NCBI GenBank assembly: GCA_024239075.1
Contig: JANBVI010000020.1
Location: 1-64,000 of the forward strand
Direction: 5' to 3'
Source of the DNA: Fischerella sp. CENA71
Lineage (GTDB): Bacteria; Cyanobacteriota; Cyanobacteriia; Cyanobacteriales; Nostocaceae
Length of the DNA stretch: 64,000 nucleotides
Positions 43,538 through 53,059 of this stretch are shown here, piece by piece. Each line of letters begins with the position of its first letter. Position 1 is the stretch's first letter. A program made the position numbers and the translations under genes. A model generated the notes under the pieces. The model worked only from the letters and a program-made list of their open reading frames with translations. It was not told the DNA's origin and did not search any database.

Positions 43538-44311
43538 TTACTTGTCAGAATCAGATGGATCTGGATCTGAAATTTCTGGAGGTTCAGAAAACTTATTTTG
43601 AGTTCGCTTGCGCGGGTTGATGAATTTCCCACCAGTAGAATCCCGAACAGTAACTTTAGGCTCGTCGAAGTTAGATTTACCTTTGCTCAAATCAGGCGAT
43701 GATTGCAAATAAAGCATTTCCAAATCATTCCCTGCTTGACGGAATATTTTGACTTGATTGACTAGTAAAGCTTGAAAAAATCGATAGAAGATCAAGCTAA
43801 CAATAGCGACTCCCATTCCTACAGCTGTACTGTATAGAGCTTCGCCAATACCTGTAGTCACTCCTGCTGTTGCTTCTGTTCCCAAATCGCCAATCCGAAT
43901 TGATTCCAAAGACCTAATTAACCCCCAAACTGTACCAAACAATCCCAACAAAGGAGAAACAGCAATCACAAGTTCTAAAACTTTTTCACCTCGTCGCATG
44001 TGAGCTAATTCAGTTTCTGCTGTTGACTCTAGTGCTAGTCGAAACAGTTCAGCATTACTTATTGGTTGGCTTAAAGGAGCATACAAAAACCTACCAATTG
44101 GTTGATCAGTTGCTTGTTGAGCCATATCTCTGGCGATTTCCCAATCGTTACGCGCAGCTTCTAGAATGCGATTAACAATTTCCTTTTCTTGACTTAAAAT
44201 TCGTAGCCAGAACCATAGACGTTCTAAAATCACACTTAACGACAATACCGAAAACAAAAGTAATGGCCAAATCACTGGCCCAACTTTACGAAATATATCT
44301 AAAATCTCCAC
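43538..44311 (-). CDS. MotA/TolQ/ExbB proton channel family protein
   Basis: The protein has 257 residues. Three membrane helices and the ExbB core (LELVIAVSPLLGLFGTVWGL, IGEALYSTAVGMGVAIVSLI) are clear. The GTG start at 44311 is supported by AAGGAGG 12 bases upstream. The C-terminus is a charged cytoplasmic tail. With the following ExbD gene it forms a proton-driven motor that powers TonB-dependent import or envelope maintenance; no tonB gene is seen here. Confidence 0.9.
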   Translation of the reverse strand: MEILDIFRKVGPVIWPLLLFSVLSLSVILERLWFWLRILSQEKEIVNRILEAARNDWEIARDMAQQATDQPIGRFLYAPLSQPISNAELFRLALESTAETELAHMRRGEKVLELVIAVSPLLGLFGTVWGLIRSLESIRIGDLGTEATAGVTTGIGEALYSTAVGMGVAIVSLIFYRFFQALLVNQVKIFRQAGNDLEMLYLQSSPDLSKGKSNFDEPKVTVRDSTGGKFINPRKRTQNKFSEPPEISDPDPSDSDK

Positions 44312-44675
44312 TGCTTACATTCCCTCCTTGTGTTTTTGTAGCAACTATCCCACAGCATTTTAATACTAGAGTGGTAAAGGTGGCTTTGTTGAATCTGAGA
44401 AATTAAAAATGGGGAACGGGGAACAGGAATGCGGAACAGGGTACGGGGATTGGAGCAATTAGTTTTGCAATAAATAGAAATTTTTTTAGGAAATTTTTTA
44501 TCAGTAATTTTACAGTAGCTGGACTATAATGTTATTTCAATTAACGACAGTATAAGTTACTCCAGAAGCAGTGGACTTAAATGCGGGTGAATATCGAACA
44601 TATAGCTTCTGGAAGCATCGTTTAAATCATATTGGCAAAGGTAAAGGACTTGACAAGCTTACCTTAACCTGGATC
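44312..44675. other. Gene-free stretch
   Basis: No gene is supported. The first half includes a purine-rich GGGGAACGGGGAACAGG repeat (about 44411-44450); the rest is AT-rich and leads into the hairpin at 44676. Confidence 0.4.
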
Positions 44676-44700
44676 TGCTGAGTTTGGCTAAGACTCAGCA
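44676..44700. terminator. Stem-loop followed by T-run
   Basis: TGCTGAGT (44676-44683) pairs exactly with ACTCAGCA (44693-44700) around a 9-base loop, and TCTTTTT follows 6 bases later. It has the look of a plus-strand factor-independent terminator or an attenuator placed before the small gene at 44786. Confidence 0.5.
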
Positions 44701-44785
44701 CATATCTTTTTGCAAAAAACTTTTGTGGTAGTAACTTACTTGCTACCGCTTTCTTGCTCTTCAATTGCAATGCGCGGAATTATAT

Positions 44786-44971
44786 ATGAACAGTAGAAAA
44801 GAAAGTGAAAGAAACGGAAAAGCTCATGAAAAGAATATTGGTGAGATATTTACTCCTTTGGGAGGAGGAGAATATATGGAGGAAAGCTCAGGCAATCCGG
44901 TTGAGAGAGAACAAATCGTGAAAGAGGATAAAGATGAAAAAGGCAATGGATCTAGTTCCAAAAGAGCCTAA
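44786..44971 (+). CDS. Small highly charged protein of unknown function
   Basis: This is a 61-residue protein from ATG 44786; the frame is open to 44765. It is extremely hydrophilic, rich in Glu, Lys, Gly, Ser and Asn, and ends KGNGSSSKRA, with one turn-like segment (EIFTPLGGGEYMEESS). No cysteine and no signal peptide, so neither a secreted protein nor a typical lanthipeptide. It lies between two hairpins and upstream of another unknown gene. Possibly a leader or regulatory peptide; not recognised. Confidence 0.45.
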   Translation: MNSRKESERNGKAHEKNIGEIFTPLGGGEYMEESSGNPVEREQIVKEDKDEKGNGSSSKRA

Positions 44972-44984
44972 CTAATTCAATATT

Positions 44985-45023
44985 TATCCCCACACCCGAT
45001 TTTAACTGTTGTGGGTGGGGATA
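44985..45023. terminator. GC-rich hairpin between two small genes
   Basis: TATCCCCAC (44985-44993) pairs with GTGGGGATA (45015-45023), with further partial pairing inside the loop. It lies between the stop of the charged small gene and the start of the next gene at 45052, where it could end or attenuate transcription. Confidence 0.5.
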
Positions 45024-45051
45024 ATACTCAGAGGCTGCTTGAGAGGCAATT

Positions 45052-45441
45052 ATGGAAGAAGAATTTACTCAAAGGTATCAAATTATTAATTCATCTGAGG
45101 AATTAAAAAAAATACCTACTAGAAAATCTTATACTAGACCCCTTCACATAGTGACATACTGGAGAAAAGATAATGATTTTTTAATTGAAAAAACTACCCT
45201 AACCTTAGGAAAAGCTTTGAAACAATCGGATATTGAGGCGGCTAAATCGATACATAATTCCGTCGAAGAACACTTTGGATTAACCAGAAAAGAAGTCTTC
45301 AGTGTACTGTTGGAGCTTTATGGGGGACAAAATGGCTACTACGTTGTTGATTTAAAAAATCGGCAATACTTTTACTTTAAAAACTACGAAGATATGAAAG
45401 TCAAGCTGGAAGAATTAGGCTGTAAACCTGTTGATTACTAA
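45052..45441 (+). CDS. Unrecognised 129-residue protein
   Basis: I do not recognise the family. It is a soluble, mixed alpha/beta-looking protein (SYTRPLHIVTYWRKDNDFLI, EAAKSIHNSVEEHFGLTRKE, YYVVDLKNRQYFYFKNYEDM) with a normal composition for a real gene. It starts with ATG 45052 after GAGAGGC. It is co-directional with the small charged gene but separated from it by a hairpin. Confidence 0.6.
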   Translation: MEEEFTQRYQIINSSEELKKIPTRKSYTRPLHIVTYWRKDNDFLIEKTTLTLGKALKQSDIEAAKSIHNSVEEHFGLTRKEVFSVLLELYGGQNGYYVVDLKNRQYFYFKNYEDMKVKLEELGCKPVDY

Positions 45442-45500
45442 TTATTCCAATCTTTCCGTCTTCTCACCTCTCCCCGTTCCCACATCCCCACTTCACCGCT

Positions 45501-46517
45501 TCACTCTGTCACTTTAATCACTACTTTTCCAAAGTGAGATGCGCTTTGCAAGTAACGATAAGCCTCTTGTACTTCACCAAAAGCAAATACTTTATCTATA
45601 ACGGGTTTAACTTGATGTTGAGCAATGGTTTGATTCATTGCTTCAAAAATTTCTCTACTACCTACGTAGATTCCCTGAAGTGTGACACTTTTAAAGAGTA
45701 TTGGTAAAGGATCTACTTGCTCTCCCCTACCCGACAGAACTCCAATTAAACTTACACGTCCACCAATTCGGACTGCTTGTAGAGATTTTGATAATGTGCC
45801 AGTACCTCCTACTTCTATCACATGGTCTACACCAGTGCGATCGCTCAATTCATAAACCTGCTTGTCCCAGTCTGGCGTCATCTTGTAGTTCACCGTCTCG
45901 TCAGCACCTAATTCTCTGGCGCGTGCTAGTTTCTCCTCGCTGCTAGAGGTAATAATCACTTTCGCACCGTGGATTTTGGCAAACTGGAGAGCAAAAATAG
46001 ATACTCCACCTGTACCAAGTAATAATACAGTATCACTGGCGCTGACGTTGCCTTTAGTTACCAAGGCGTGCCATGCTGTCACAGCTGCACAGGGTAAGGT
46101 TGCACCTTCTTCATAGGAAAGATGATCAGGTAATATTACTACCCCATCTTGGTGTAAAATCACATACTCTGCCAACATCCCATCAATGCCGCTCCCCAAA
46201 TCAGATTTCATTTGCTGACGGGTGAGTTGACCGTAAATCCAGTCTTGAAAGAAAATACCAGCGACGCGATCGCCTACTTTAACTCGTGTTACACCTTCAC
46301 CCACAGCAACCACTTCACCTGCGCCATCGGACATCGGAATGAGGGGATATTTTTGCGTAGGGTTATAAGTTCCTGTGGCTACTATCAAGTCACGATAATT
46401 GAGAGATGTGGCGTGGATACGGACGAGAATCTGACCTGCTTGAGGTTTCGCTTCTGGCCGTTCCACTAATTTCAAGGCGTCAATACCTGCATTACTTTGG
46501 AGTTCGTATACTTTCAT
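45501..46517 (-). CDS. Quinone oxidoreductase-like MDR family alcohol dehydrogenase
   Basis: This 338-residue protein is of the zinc-type/quinone oxidoreductase medium-chain superfamily. The N-terminal GroES-like part (SLNYRDLIVATGTYNPTQKY, PLIPMSDGAGEVVAVGEGVT, VGDRVAGIFFQDW) is followed by a Rossmann domain (LLLGTGGVSIFALQFAKIHG, HVIEVGGTGTLSKSLQAV). The catalytic-zinc cysteine position is Asn/Tyr, and no structural four-cysteine loop is seen, so a zinc-free NAD(P)H-dependent reductase is more likely than a true alcohol dehydrogenase. Substrate unknown. It is divergent from the histidine kinase gene. Confidence 0.87.
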   Translation of the reverse strand: MKVYELQSNAGIDALKLVERPEAKPQAGQILVRIHATSLNYRDLIVATGTYNPTQKYPLIPMSDGAGEVVAVGEGVTRVKVGDRVAGIFFQDWIYGQLTRQQMKSDLGSGIDGMLAEYVILHQDGVVILPDHLSYEEGATLPCAAVTAWHALVTKGNVSASDTVLLLGTGGVSIFALQFAKIHGAKVIITSSSEEKLARARELGADETVNYKMTPDWDKQVYELSDRTGVDHVIEVGGTGTLSKSLQAVRIGGRVSLIGVLSGRGEQVDPLPILFKSVTLQGIYVGSREIFEAMNQTIAQHQVKPVIDKVFAFGEVQEAYRYLQSASHFGKVVIKVTE

Positions 46518-46680
46518 AAGTATTTTTCCTCAAACGATTTCTCAATTCCACAACCAGTTTTTAATTTGTAATGATAGCGTTCTATTAACCAACGGTTTGA
46601 TTCTTTCTATTATGCTGGCTATAAGGAGAGGAGCAACAATCCCCATGTCCCCTCCATCTCCACAAATAAAAGGAGTCTTC

Positions 46681-48051
46681 ATGCTACACGATCCTAATCA
46701 GATGACGCTGTTTCCGAAGTTAAATGATGAAGCTTTAGAGGAGATGAAACAGTTTGGAACTGAAATCTGGTTGAATACGGGAGATATGCTGTTTCATGAA
46801 GGTGATTCTAACTATCACTTTCACGCCATTTTAGAGGGTGAGTTAGAAGTTACTAAGCAAGTAGGTGGTGAAACCAGACTTTTGGCGATTCATCGCCAGG
46901 GTGAGTTTGTGGGTGAATTGTCGATGCTGACAGGTGCGGCTTCTATTGCTAGCGGAAAAGCGATCGCACCTACTCATATCCTACAAATTGAGGTTGATAC
47001 TTTTAGACACATTCTGGTTGAGTGTTCGCCCCTAGCTGATGTAATTCTCACAGCAATGGCTGGGAGAACCAAAGATGTAGAAGCCCAACTGCGCCAACAA
47101 GAAAAGATGGCAGCGTTAGGTAAACTATCAGCAGGTTTAGCACACGAATTAAATAATCCAGGGTCTGCGGCGCAAAGGGCTGCGTCTTTATTACGTAAGA
47201 ATTTGCAAAACTTGCAATCTCTGACTTTACAATTAAATAGCCTCACATCCGAACAACTCAATTTGCTTGTGGATATGCAAAATCAAGCCACAGCATACGC
47301 CGCCACAGCACCGAAACTTAACCCAATCACCCAAGCGGATAAAGAAGATGAAGTTTTAGAATGGCTGGAAGATCATGATGTAAATTATGCTTGGAAACTT
47401 GCTCCGACATTAGTTTTTGCAGGGATTGATACAAGAAAACTGGATATAATTGGCGATCGCATTCCTGCTGAATTCTTGAGTAATGTATTGACTTGGTTAG
47501 AAGCTTCTCTTTCGGCGACAGGACTGATCAATGAAATTGAACACAGTACAGGACGCATTTCTGACTTGGTGAAAGCAATAAAAGGCTACACCTATATGGA
47601 TCAAGCCCCTTTGCAGGAAATAGATGTGCATGAGGGTATCGAAAATACTTTACTGATCTTTCACTGTCGTATAAAAAAGGGTGTGATTATTCACCGCAAC
47701 TATGATCGCACTTTGCCACGCATCAACGCCTATGCTGGCGAACTTAATCAAGTATGGACAAATTTAATTGATAATGCTCTGGATGCGATGGACGGAAAAG
47801 GGGAATTGACAATTAACACTTGTAAAGAAAATAACTGTCTTGTAGTTGAAATTATTGATACTGGTTCGGGCATCCCAGAAGCGATTCAATCTCGGATCTT
47901 TGAGCCGTTTTTTACTACAAAAGGTGTTGGTAAAGGTACTGGTTTAGGTTTAGAAATTAGCTACCGAATTATTGTAAATCGGCACAAAGGAGATATTCAT
48001 ATTGAGTCAAAACCAGGTGATACGCGCTTTCGGGTGCGTTTACCGATATGA
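46681..48051 (+). CDS. Cyclic-nucleotide-binding-domain sensor histidine kinase
   Basis: The protein has 456 residues from ATG 46681, which has AAAGGAG 6 bases upstream; the 28 upstream codons are ignored. Residues 1-135 are a CRP-like cNMP-binding domain (MLFHEGDSNYHFHAILEGEL, FVGELSMLTGA). A dimerisation helix carries the phosphorylated His in GKLSAGLAHELNNPGSAAQR. The ATPase has N-box NLIDNALDAMDG, DTGSGIPEAI and GKGTGLGLEISYRI. No membrane segment is present, so it is cytoplasmic. No response regulator is adjacent. The ligand might be cAMP or another effector. Confidence 0.9.
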   Translation: MLHDPNQMTLFPKLNDEALEEMKQFGTEIWLNTGDMLFHEGDSNYHFHAILEGELEVTKQVGGETRLLAIHRQGEFVGELSMLTGAASIASGKAIAPTHILQIEVDTFRHILVECSPLADVILTAMAGRTKDVEAQLRQQEKMAALGKLSAGLAHELNNPGSAAQRAASLLRKNLQNLQSLTLQLNSLTSEQLNLLVDMQNQATAYAATAPKLNPITQADKEDEVLEWLEDHDVNYAWKLAPTLVFAGIDTRKLDIIGDRIPAEFLSNVLTWLEASLSATGLINEIEHSTGRISDLVKAIKGYTYMDQAPLQEIDVHEGIENTLLIFHCRIKKGVIIHRNYDRTLPRINAYAGELNQVWTNLIDNALDAMDGKGELTINTCKENNCLVVEIIDTGSGIPEAIQSRIFEPFFTTKGVGKGTGLGLEISYRIIVNRHKGDIHIESKPGDTRFRVRLPI

Positions 48052-48185
48052 TTGGGGGTATGGAGACAAGGCAAGGGGTTGAAACAAGAAAATTCTAGGT
48101 TGAAACCTAAAATTTGTGGTGCGTTAGGCTAAAGCCTTAACGCACGCTACTCGTTGCGATATTACTATTCCCTATTCCCTAAATC

Positions 48186-48652
48186 CTAATCAAGATGATC
48201 TTCATCAAGTTCTGCAATTGCTGGTGGTTCATCACCAGGGGTTCTTAACACCTCAACCATTTCTTGGACTTCGAGTGGTGGAGGTGGTATGAGTCGAGAA
48301 ACGCTCCAAGTGACGACAAAGTTGATTAACATATCAAGAGTTCCAATTCCTTCCGCAGAGACTCCGAAGAACCAAGGTTGCATTCCGTAGAATTTCACCC
48401 CGACTATATAAAAGATAGTGAAACACAAGCCGACCACCATACTGGCGATCGCTCCTTCTCGGTTTGTCCGCTTGTCAAAAATATCTGGGTCAATGGTAAT
48501 CTCACTGGTTTTTTTATCTGGTGTTAATTCAATTCGCCCATTATTGTTGTTGTCTTTAAAGGTAAGTAGTTTGGTATTTTCCCACTTTTTCGCCCAATCA
48601 AACTGATGGATTTGCTCAATTGTTTTGTTGTGTAGGCTATCAATACAGAACT
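48186..48652 (-). pseudogene. Sodium:solute symporter, 5'-truncated
   Basis: Read through from just after a TAG near 48653, the frame gives LHNKTIEQIHQFDWAKKWEN, then TKLLTFKDNNNNGRIELTPD, FDKRTNREGAIASMVVGLCF, YGMQPWFFGVSAEGIGTL and VTWSVSRLIPPPPLEVQEMV. This is the C-terminal ~155 residues of an SSS-family transporter of the VC_2705/ActP-like group, normally about 550-600 residues. There is no start codon until ATG 48440, inside a helix. The N-terminal transporter core is gone, and the TPR gene begins immediately upstream (48656). Confidence 0.75.
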
Positions 48653-48655
48653 AGA

Positions 48656-49492
48656 CTAACGCTGAAGATTGTTGATATTTTGCATCACTTGTTGATATAA
48701 ATCCGTATTCTTTTGTTTTTGAAAAATATTTGCTGCTTGTTTGAGGTCAGAAGTTGCTCCTTGTTTGTCTCCTAGCACCGCGCGAGTATTACCACGATTA
48801 TTGTAAGCGGCGGCAAAATTGGGATTTAAGCGAATAGCTTGATCGAAATCATTAATCGCCCCTTGGTTATCACCTTGGGCAGAACGGGCGTTTCCTCGGT
48901 TATTATAGGCAACAGCATATTTAGGATTGAGGCGAATAGCTTGATCATAATCTGCGATCGCTTCGTTTCTTCTGCCCAAAGCAGCGTAGGCGTTACCTCT
49001 GTTATTGTAAGCTTCGGCATAATTGGGAGCAATACGAATCGCTTCGTTATAATCTGAGATAGCGGCGTTGATATCTCCGGTTGCAGCGCGGGCATTACCT
49101 CGGTTATTGTAGGCTTCGGCATAGTTGAGAAACAGGCGAATAGCTTCGCTGTAATCTGCGATCGCCTTTTGTTTATCATCCAGATCAAAGTGAACAAGTC
49201 CCCGCCCATTGTAAGCTTCAGCATACTTGGGATTAAGCTTGATGGCTTCGGTGTAAGCTGCGATCGCACCTTGAGCATCGCCTTTGATATGTCTATACTG
49301 AGCCTGAGTATAGAAGTCTCCTGCTTTTGATGGTTTTGATGTTGGACTCTTGGGAGGACTAATACCAATTTCTGTTACTAACATCTCATTATTCCTCGCA
49401 CAAGAAACAGTTGCCAAGGCTATAAATGTCATAAGTGTAGCGATGCTAACTGTTATTCTTGTCAATTTTTGCTCCTCTAACCACAATTTCAT
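48656..49492 (-). CDS. TPR-repeat lipoprotein
   Basis: The protein has 278 residues. The N-terminal hydrophobic stretch ends LATVSCARN, which fits a lipobox with cysteine at about residue 31, so it is probably a lipid-anchored outer-face protein. From about residue 57 it is a run of six tetratricopeptide repeats with the cyanobacterial consensus 'A-x-x-x-Y-(N/D)-x-A-I-x-L-N-P-x-Y-A-x-A-Y-N-N-R-G'. TPRs bind protein partners; the partner is unknown. Its stop lies 4 bases from a truncated transporter gene. Confidence 0.85.
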   Translation of the reverse strand: MKLWLEEQKLTRITVSIATLMTFIALATVSCARNNEMLVTEIGISPPKSPTSKPSKAGDFYTQAQYRHIKGDAQGAIAAYTEAIKLNPKYAEAYNGRGLVHFDLDDKQKAIADYSEAIRLFLNYAEAYNNRGNARAATGDINAAISDYNEAIRIAPNYAEAYNNRGNAYAALGRRNEAIADYDQAIRLNPKYAVAYNNRGNARSAQGDNQGAINDFDQAIRLNPNFAAAYNNRGNTRAVLGDKQGATSDLKQAANIFQKQKNTDLYQQVMQNINNLQR

Positions 49493-49722
49493 AAGTCATT
49501 CTAAATTAAGTAGATGTTCCTAAAAATTGTGCTAATCACTTTTATTAATGTTCCACTATTTTCTATATTTAACAATAAAAGCTGACAAACATCTAATTAA
49601 TCAAGCAATGCTAAATTATGTGTAAAAGTATCTCCTCATATCTTTTATTTTGAGACTTTATGTGCTTGTGGTTGAAGAGGAATTCCTATAACAATCTTAA
49701 CGAAATTATCATATTGCAGAGT

Positions 49723-50643
49723 TTATTCATTCTGAGCTATATCTTCTTCAGTTTTGGGACTTAAGCGCCAAGTTTGGGTTTTTTCTATATCTAACGATAA
49801 TTGCTCAAGATTTTCTTCCAAATCTTTTTGCATTTTCTGCGTCAATGTAATGGGAAAATCGAGTTTAATATCTTTATTTTGGATTAGTTTTACTAATTCC
49901 GATAATGCTACTTTTATTGTTGTACGTTCATAGTTATTCAATTTTAAATCAGAAGTTTCAGTTAAATTTTGAGCTTGCATAGCTTTTTTGATGCGCTCTT
50001 GTAAATGTTCATATTCTGATTTGACTATTTTCCAATTGTGTTCAACTTCTTGATATTTTTTTGCGAGTTCGCTTAAGTCTTCTGTTTGTGGTTCCGGGTT
50101 GCTTTTTTGACTTAATTCTATTAATCGTGAATGCACTTGAGCCAGATAAATACAGTCTAGGTAAGCATATTCTATTTGTCCTTCTGTCAAAGGTCGCTGT
50201 CCCCAGTCGCTAGTTTGTTCTTGTTTATTAATATATAAAAATTTGCATAGTTTGGCAGCAAGAGTTTTAAGTTGGTAGTTAGGTAATGGCAGGATATAAT
50301 AAGGAATCTTTTTTGCCATTTCTAGAGTACAAGTAACATTTTTCGCTTTTTTATTTCCCAAAAATTTTAAATCGTAGCTAGCATTGTGAAAGACTTTTTC
50401 TATTGCAGAATTCGTCATGATTTGACTAATGAAATCAGCCACAATATCCGGTGAGTCTAATACATCTAAAAGATAAATGCGATCGCCACTCATATCTGTT
50501 GCCTCGTCTAGTACCTGAATCAGCGACAATCTAGGACGATTACTTTTATAGTCAGCCACTTCTGTATCTATCCACAAAATTGAGCTTTGAGCAAATTCTG
50601 CAATCTGAGAACGAATAGCACTAGCTGATGTCAGATAAGGCAT
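49723..50643 (-). CDS. RNase D-like 3'-5' exonuclease domain protein
   Basis: The protein has 306 residues. The DEDD exonuclease motifs are ILWIDTEVADYKSN (ExoI, D-x-E), KVFHNASYDLKFLGN (ExoII, N-x3-D) and YAYLDCIYLAQVHSRLIEL (ExoIII, Y-x3-D), spanning residues ~22-195. The C-terminal third is a coiled coil and helix (EHNWKIVKSEYEHLQERIKK), not an HRDC domain, so it differs from classical RNase D. It probably trims structured RNA. Monocistronic. Confidence 0.88.
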   Translation of the reverse strand: MPYLTSASAIRSQIAEFAQSSILWIDTEVADYKSNRPRLSLIQVLDEATDMSGDRIYLLDVLDSPDIVADFISQIMTNSAIEKVFHNASYDLKFLGNKKAKNVTCTLEMAKKIPYYILPLPNYQLKTLAAKLCKFLYINKQEQTSDWGQRPLTEGQIEYAYLDCIYLAQVHSRLIELSQKSNPEPQTEDLSELAKKYQEVEHNWKIVKSEYEHLQERIKKAMQAQNLTETSDLKLNNYERTTIKVALSELVKLIQNKDIKLDFPITLTQKMQKDLEENLEQLSLDIEKTQTWRLSPKTEEDIAQNE

Positions 50644-50724
50644 GTTGAGGAAGCATGTAAAAATTAAAGAATGTTTTACAAGTGTATCGTTACTCTCAGA
50701 TAGCCTGCGGAATGTGGGGTATAA

Positions 50725-50760
50725 GTTCGTAGTGAGGACTTTAGTCCTCTGACTACAAAC
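50725..50760. repeat. Dispersed AGGACTTTAGTCCT repeat
   Basis: GTTCGTAGTGAGGACTTTAG, then TCCTCTGACTACAAAC, is the best-preserved copy of a palindromic repeat with the core GAGGACTTTAGTCCTC. It lies between the exonuclease and the protease-TPR gene. Confidence 0.85.
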
Positions 50761-50849
50761 CCTTCAAAGTGGACTTGCCAAACCAAACGCGATCGCAACA
50801 GCCAAGTTACTGGATAATAGTTTTGCTGCTAAGTTTATCCCCAATCCAA

Positions 50850-52871
50850 TTACTGCTGAAGCTTTTTAATCACATCCAATGTTGTTTGATACAACTGGGT
50901 GTTTCCTTGTTGTCGAAACCATTCCGCAGCTTTTTGTAAGTCTGTGATTGCACCTTGTTTATCTCCCAATTGCACACGCAGTAAACCCCGGCTGCCATAG
51001 ATTTGAATTAAATCGGGATTAATTTTCAATGCCTGATTATAATCTGCTAAGGCTCCTTGTAAGTCTTGCATCTGAGAGCGAAGCACACCTCTGTTAAAAT
51101 AAGCGGCGGCGTAGTTGGGATTTATTTTGATTGCTTGGTTATAGTCTGCTAACGCTCCTTGCGTATCTCCCAACTTCAAACGCACAGCCCCCCGGTTATT
51201 ATAAACTTCGGGATCATTGGGATTAATCTTGAGTGCCTGATTATAATCTGCTAAAGCCCCTTGATTATCTCCCAAATCATCACGAACAGTACCCCGATTT
51301 AAGTAAGCTTTGGGGAGGTTGGGATTAATTTTAATCGCTTGATTATTATCTGCTAATGCTCCTTGTTTATCTCCTGATAAGTAGTGCAGACGACCGCGAT
51401 TGTAGTAAGCTTCGGCATAGTTGGGATTAAGCTTGAGAGCAGAGTTGAAATCTGCTAATGCTCCTTGTTGATCTCCTGCATCTTGACCGATAATTCCTCG
51501 GTTACTGTAAGCTTCGGCAAGGTTAGGATTAATTTTGATCGCTTGATTGTAGTCTGCTAACGCCGCTTGTTTATCTCCCTGTTCTTGGCGAATCAGTCCT
51601 CGGTTATTGTAAGCATGAGCATAATTAGGATTAATTTTAATTACTTGGTTGTAATCTGCTAAGGCGCCGTTTTGATCTCCCAACTCGCTGCGAACAATTC
51701 CTCTGTTATTGTAAGCATCGTCAAAGTAGGGATCAATTTTGATTGCTTGGTTGTAATCTGCGATCGCTTTCTGCTTTTCTCCCAAGTCAGAGTAAGCATT
51801 ACCCCGTTTATTATAAGCTTGGGCATCTTCAGGATTGAGTTTAATACTTTGAGTGTAAGCCGCGATCGCTCCTTGATAATCTTTTAATATCGTACGGGCT
51901 ACCGCTTGACTATTGTAGCCTTCAACTTGATTCCCTTGTTCTAAAAATAATTTTGTCGCTGTCTGTAAATCCTTAGCTGCATTTTCTTTATCGTAAAGAT
52001 TTAACTGGACAATTCCTCGTTGGTAGTAAGCTTCGGCATATTTCGGATTGAGGCGAATTGCTTGGGTGTAATATGCGATCGCACCTTTATAATCTTGATT
52101 GCGGTCTTTTTGTTTGGCTTGAATAAAAAAGTCGTCTGCTTTCGGCCCGGTAGCTACAACATTCGGGGGACGCACTCCTAAATCAACCCCCACAGCTGAA
52201 ATTTTCTGCAAAGCTGAATTAATAGTGATACCTAAACCTGTAATAATCTTACTCTGACTTTTTTCACCAATTTCTTGCTCATCAGCCCGACCATGAATCG
52301 CCACCACTTCACCTTGCTCATTTAGCACCGGGCCACCACTCATCCCTCCCAAAGTATCGTTATCATAGATGAGATTGTAACCATCACCTTGCGGTGTACC
52401 ATTGGCGTTCACACGTCCTGTAGTGAAAAATAGAGTCGGATTGGGAATGGCGCCTCTTCTTCCCGGAAATCCTACTACGTAAACTGTTGTACTAGCTGTA
52501 GCTTTGTCAGAATTCCCGATTTTGGCAACTTTATAACTCTTACTACTGCTAAACTCCACAACAGCTAAATCCACTCCTGACAAGTGTTTAACAGATTTAA
52601 TCTGATTGCTTTGTTGATCTGGTGTAATAATTTCGTACTTACTATCATCTTTCACCACATGATAGGCAGTCAGCACAGTATAAGTATTACTAGATTGCTT
52701 GATAATAACTCCTGAACCAGTCGCCACAGGATTTTGACTATCCACAATCCGTACTGTAATTTCTCTACCTATACTTTCTACCTCTTGTCCAGATACGGCG
52801 ACTGCAATTTGTGATTGCATCAATACTATGGATGCGCCTACTAGTATGGGTGGAAGATGGTAATATCTCAT
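50850..52871 (-). CDS. Trypsin-like protease with TPR array
   Basis: The protein has 673 residues from ATG 52871 (a TTG at 52895 adds eight). A signal peptide (LPPILVGASIVLMQSQIAVA) precedes a chymotrypsin-fold protease with His71 (LTAYHVV), Asp101 (GVDLAVVEF) and Ser178 (GGMSGGPVL). From about residue 245 to the end it contains about twelve tetratricopeptide repeats with the consensus GDKQGALADYNQAIKINPN. It is presumably a periplasmic or surface protease whose TPRs select partners. It shares this architecture with the gene at 59282-61012 on the other strand and its TPR consensus with the lipoprotein at 48656. Confidence 0.9.
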   Translation of the reverse strand: MRYYHLPPILVGASIVLMQSQIAVAVSGQEVESIGREITVRIVDSQNPVATGSGVIIKQSSNTYTVLTAYHVVKDDSKYEIITPDQQSNQIKSVKHLSGVDLAVVEFSSSKSYKVAKIGNSDKATASTTVYVVGFPGRRGAIPNPTLFFTTGRVNANGTPQGDGYNLIYDNDTLGGMSGGPVLNEQGEVVAIHGRADEQEIGEKSQSKIITGLGITINSALQKISAVGVDLGVRPPNVVATGPKADDFFIQAKQKDRNQDYKGAIAYYTQAIRLNPKYAEAYYQRGIVQLNLYDKENAAKDLQTATKLFLEQGNQVEGYNSQAVARTILKDYQGAIAAYTQSIKLNPEDAQAYNKRGNAYSDLGEKQKAIADYNQAIKIDPYFDDAYNNRGIVRSELGDQNGALADYNQVIKINPNYAHAYNNRGLIRQEQGDKQAALADYNQAIKINPNLAEAYSNRGIIGQDAGDQQGALADFNSALKLNPNYAEAYYNRGRLHYLSGDKQGALADNNQAIKINPNLPKAYLNRGTVRDDLGDNQGALADYNQALKINPNDPEVYNNRGAVRLKLGDTQGALADYNQAIKINPNYAAAYFNRGVLRSQMQDLQGALADYNQALKINPDLIQIYGSRGLLRVQLGDKQGAITDLQKAAEWFRQQGNTQLYQTTLDVIKKLQQ

Positions 52872-53059
52872 GGTTTTGTAGTAAATTTTACTCAAAATTT
52901 GTTGTTGTTACTAGCCACCCTGGATTTTAATTTTGAACAAAATAATTAATACACAAAAATTAAAAATAACACGATTCATCGGCATTCGATAACTCCTGCG
53001 CTAACTCTTCAGCAGAATTTAAAATTAAACTCTGTAGGCTTTTTGAGTTCAAAACGAAT

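Noticed and set aside
48826-49368. 180-codon frame inside the TPR lipoprotein gene
   Set aside because: Out-of-frame shadow produced by the repetitive TPR codons.
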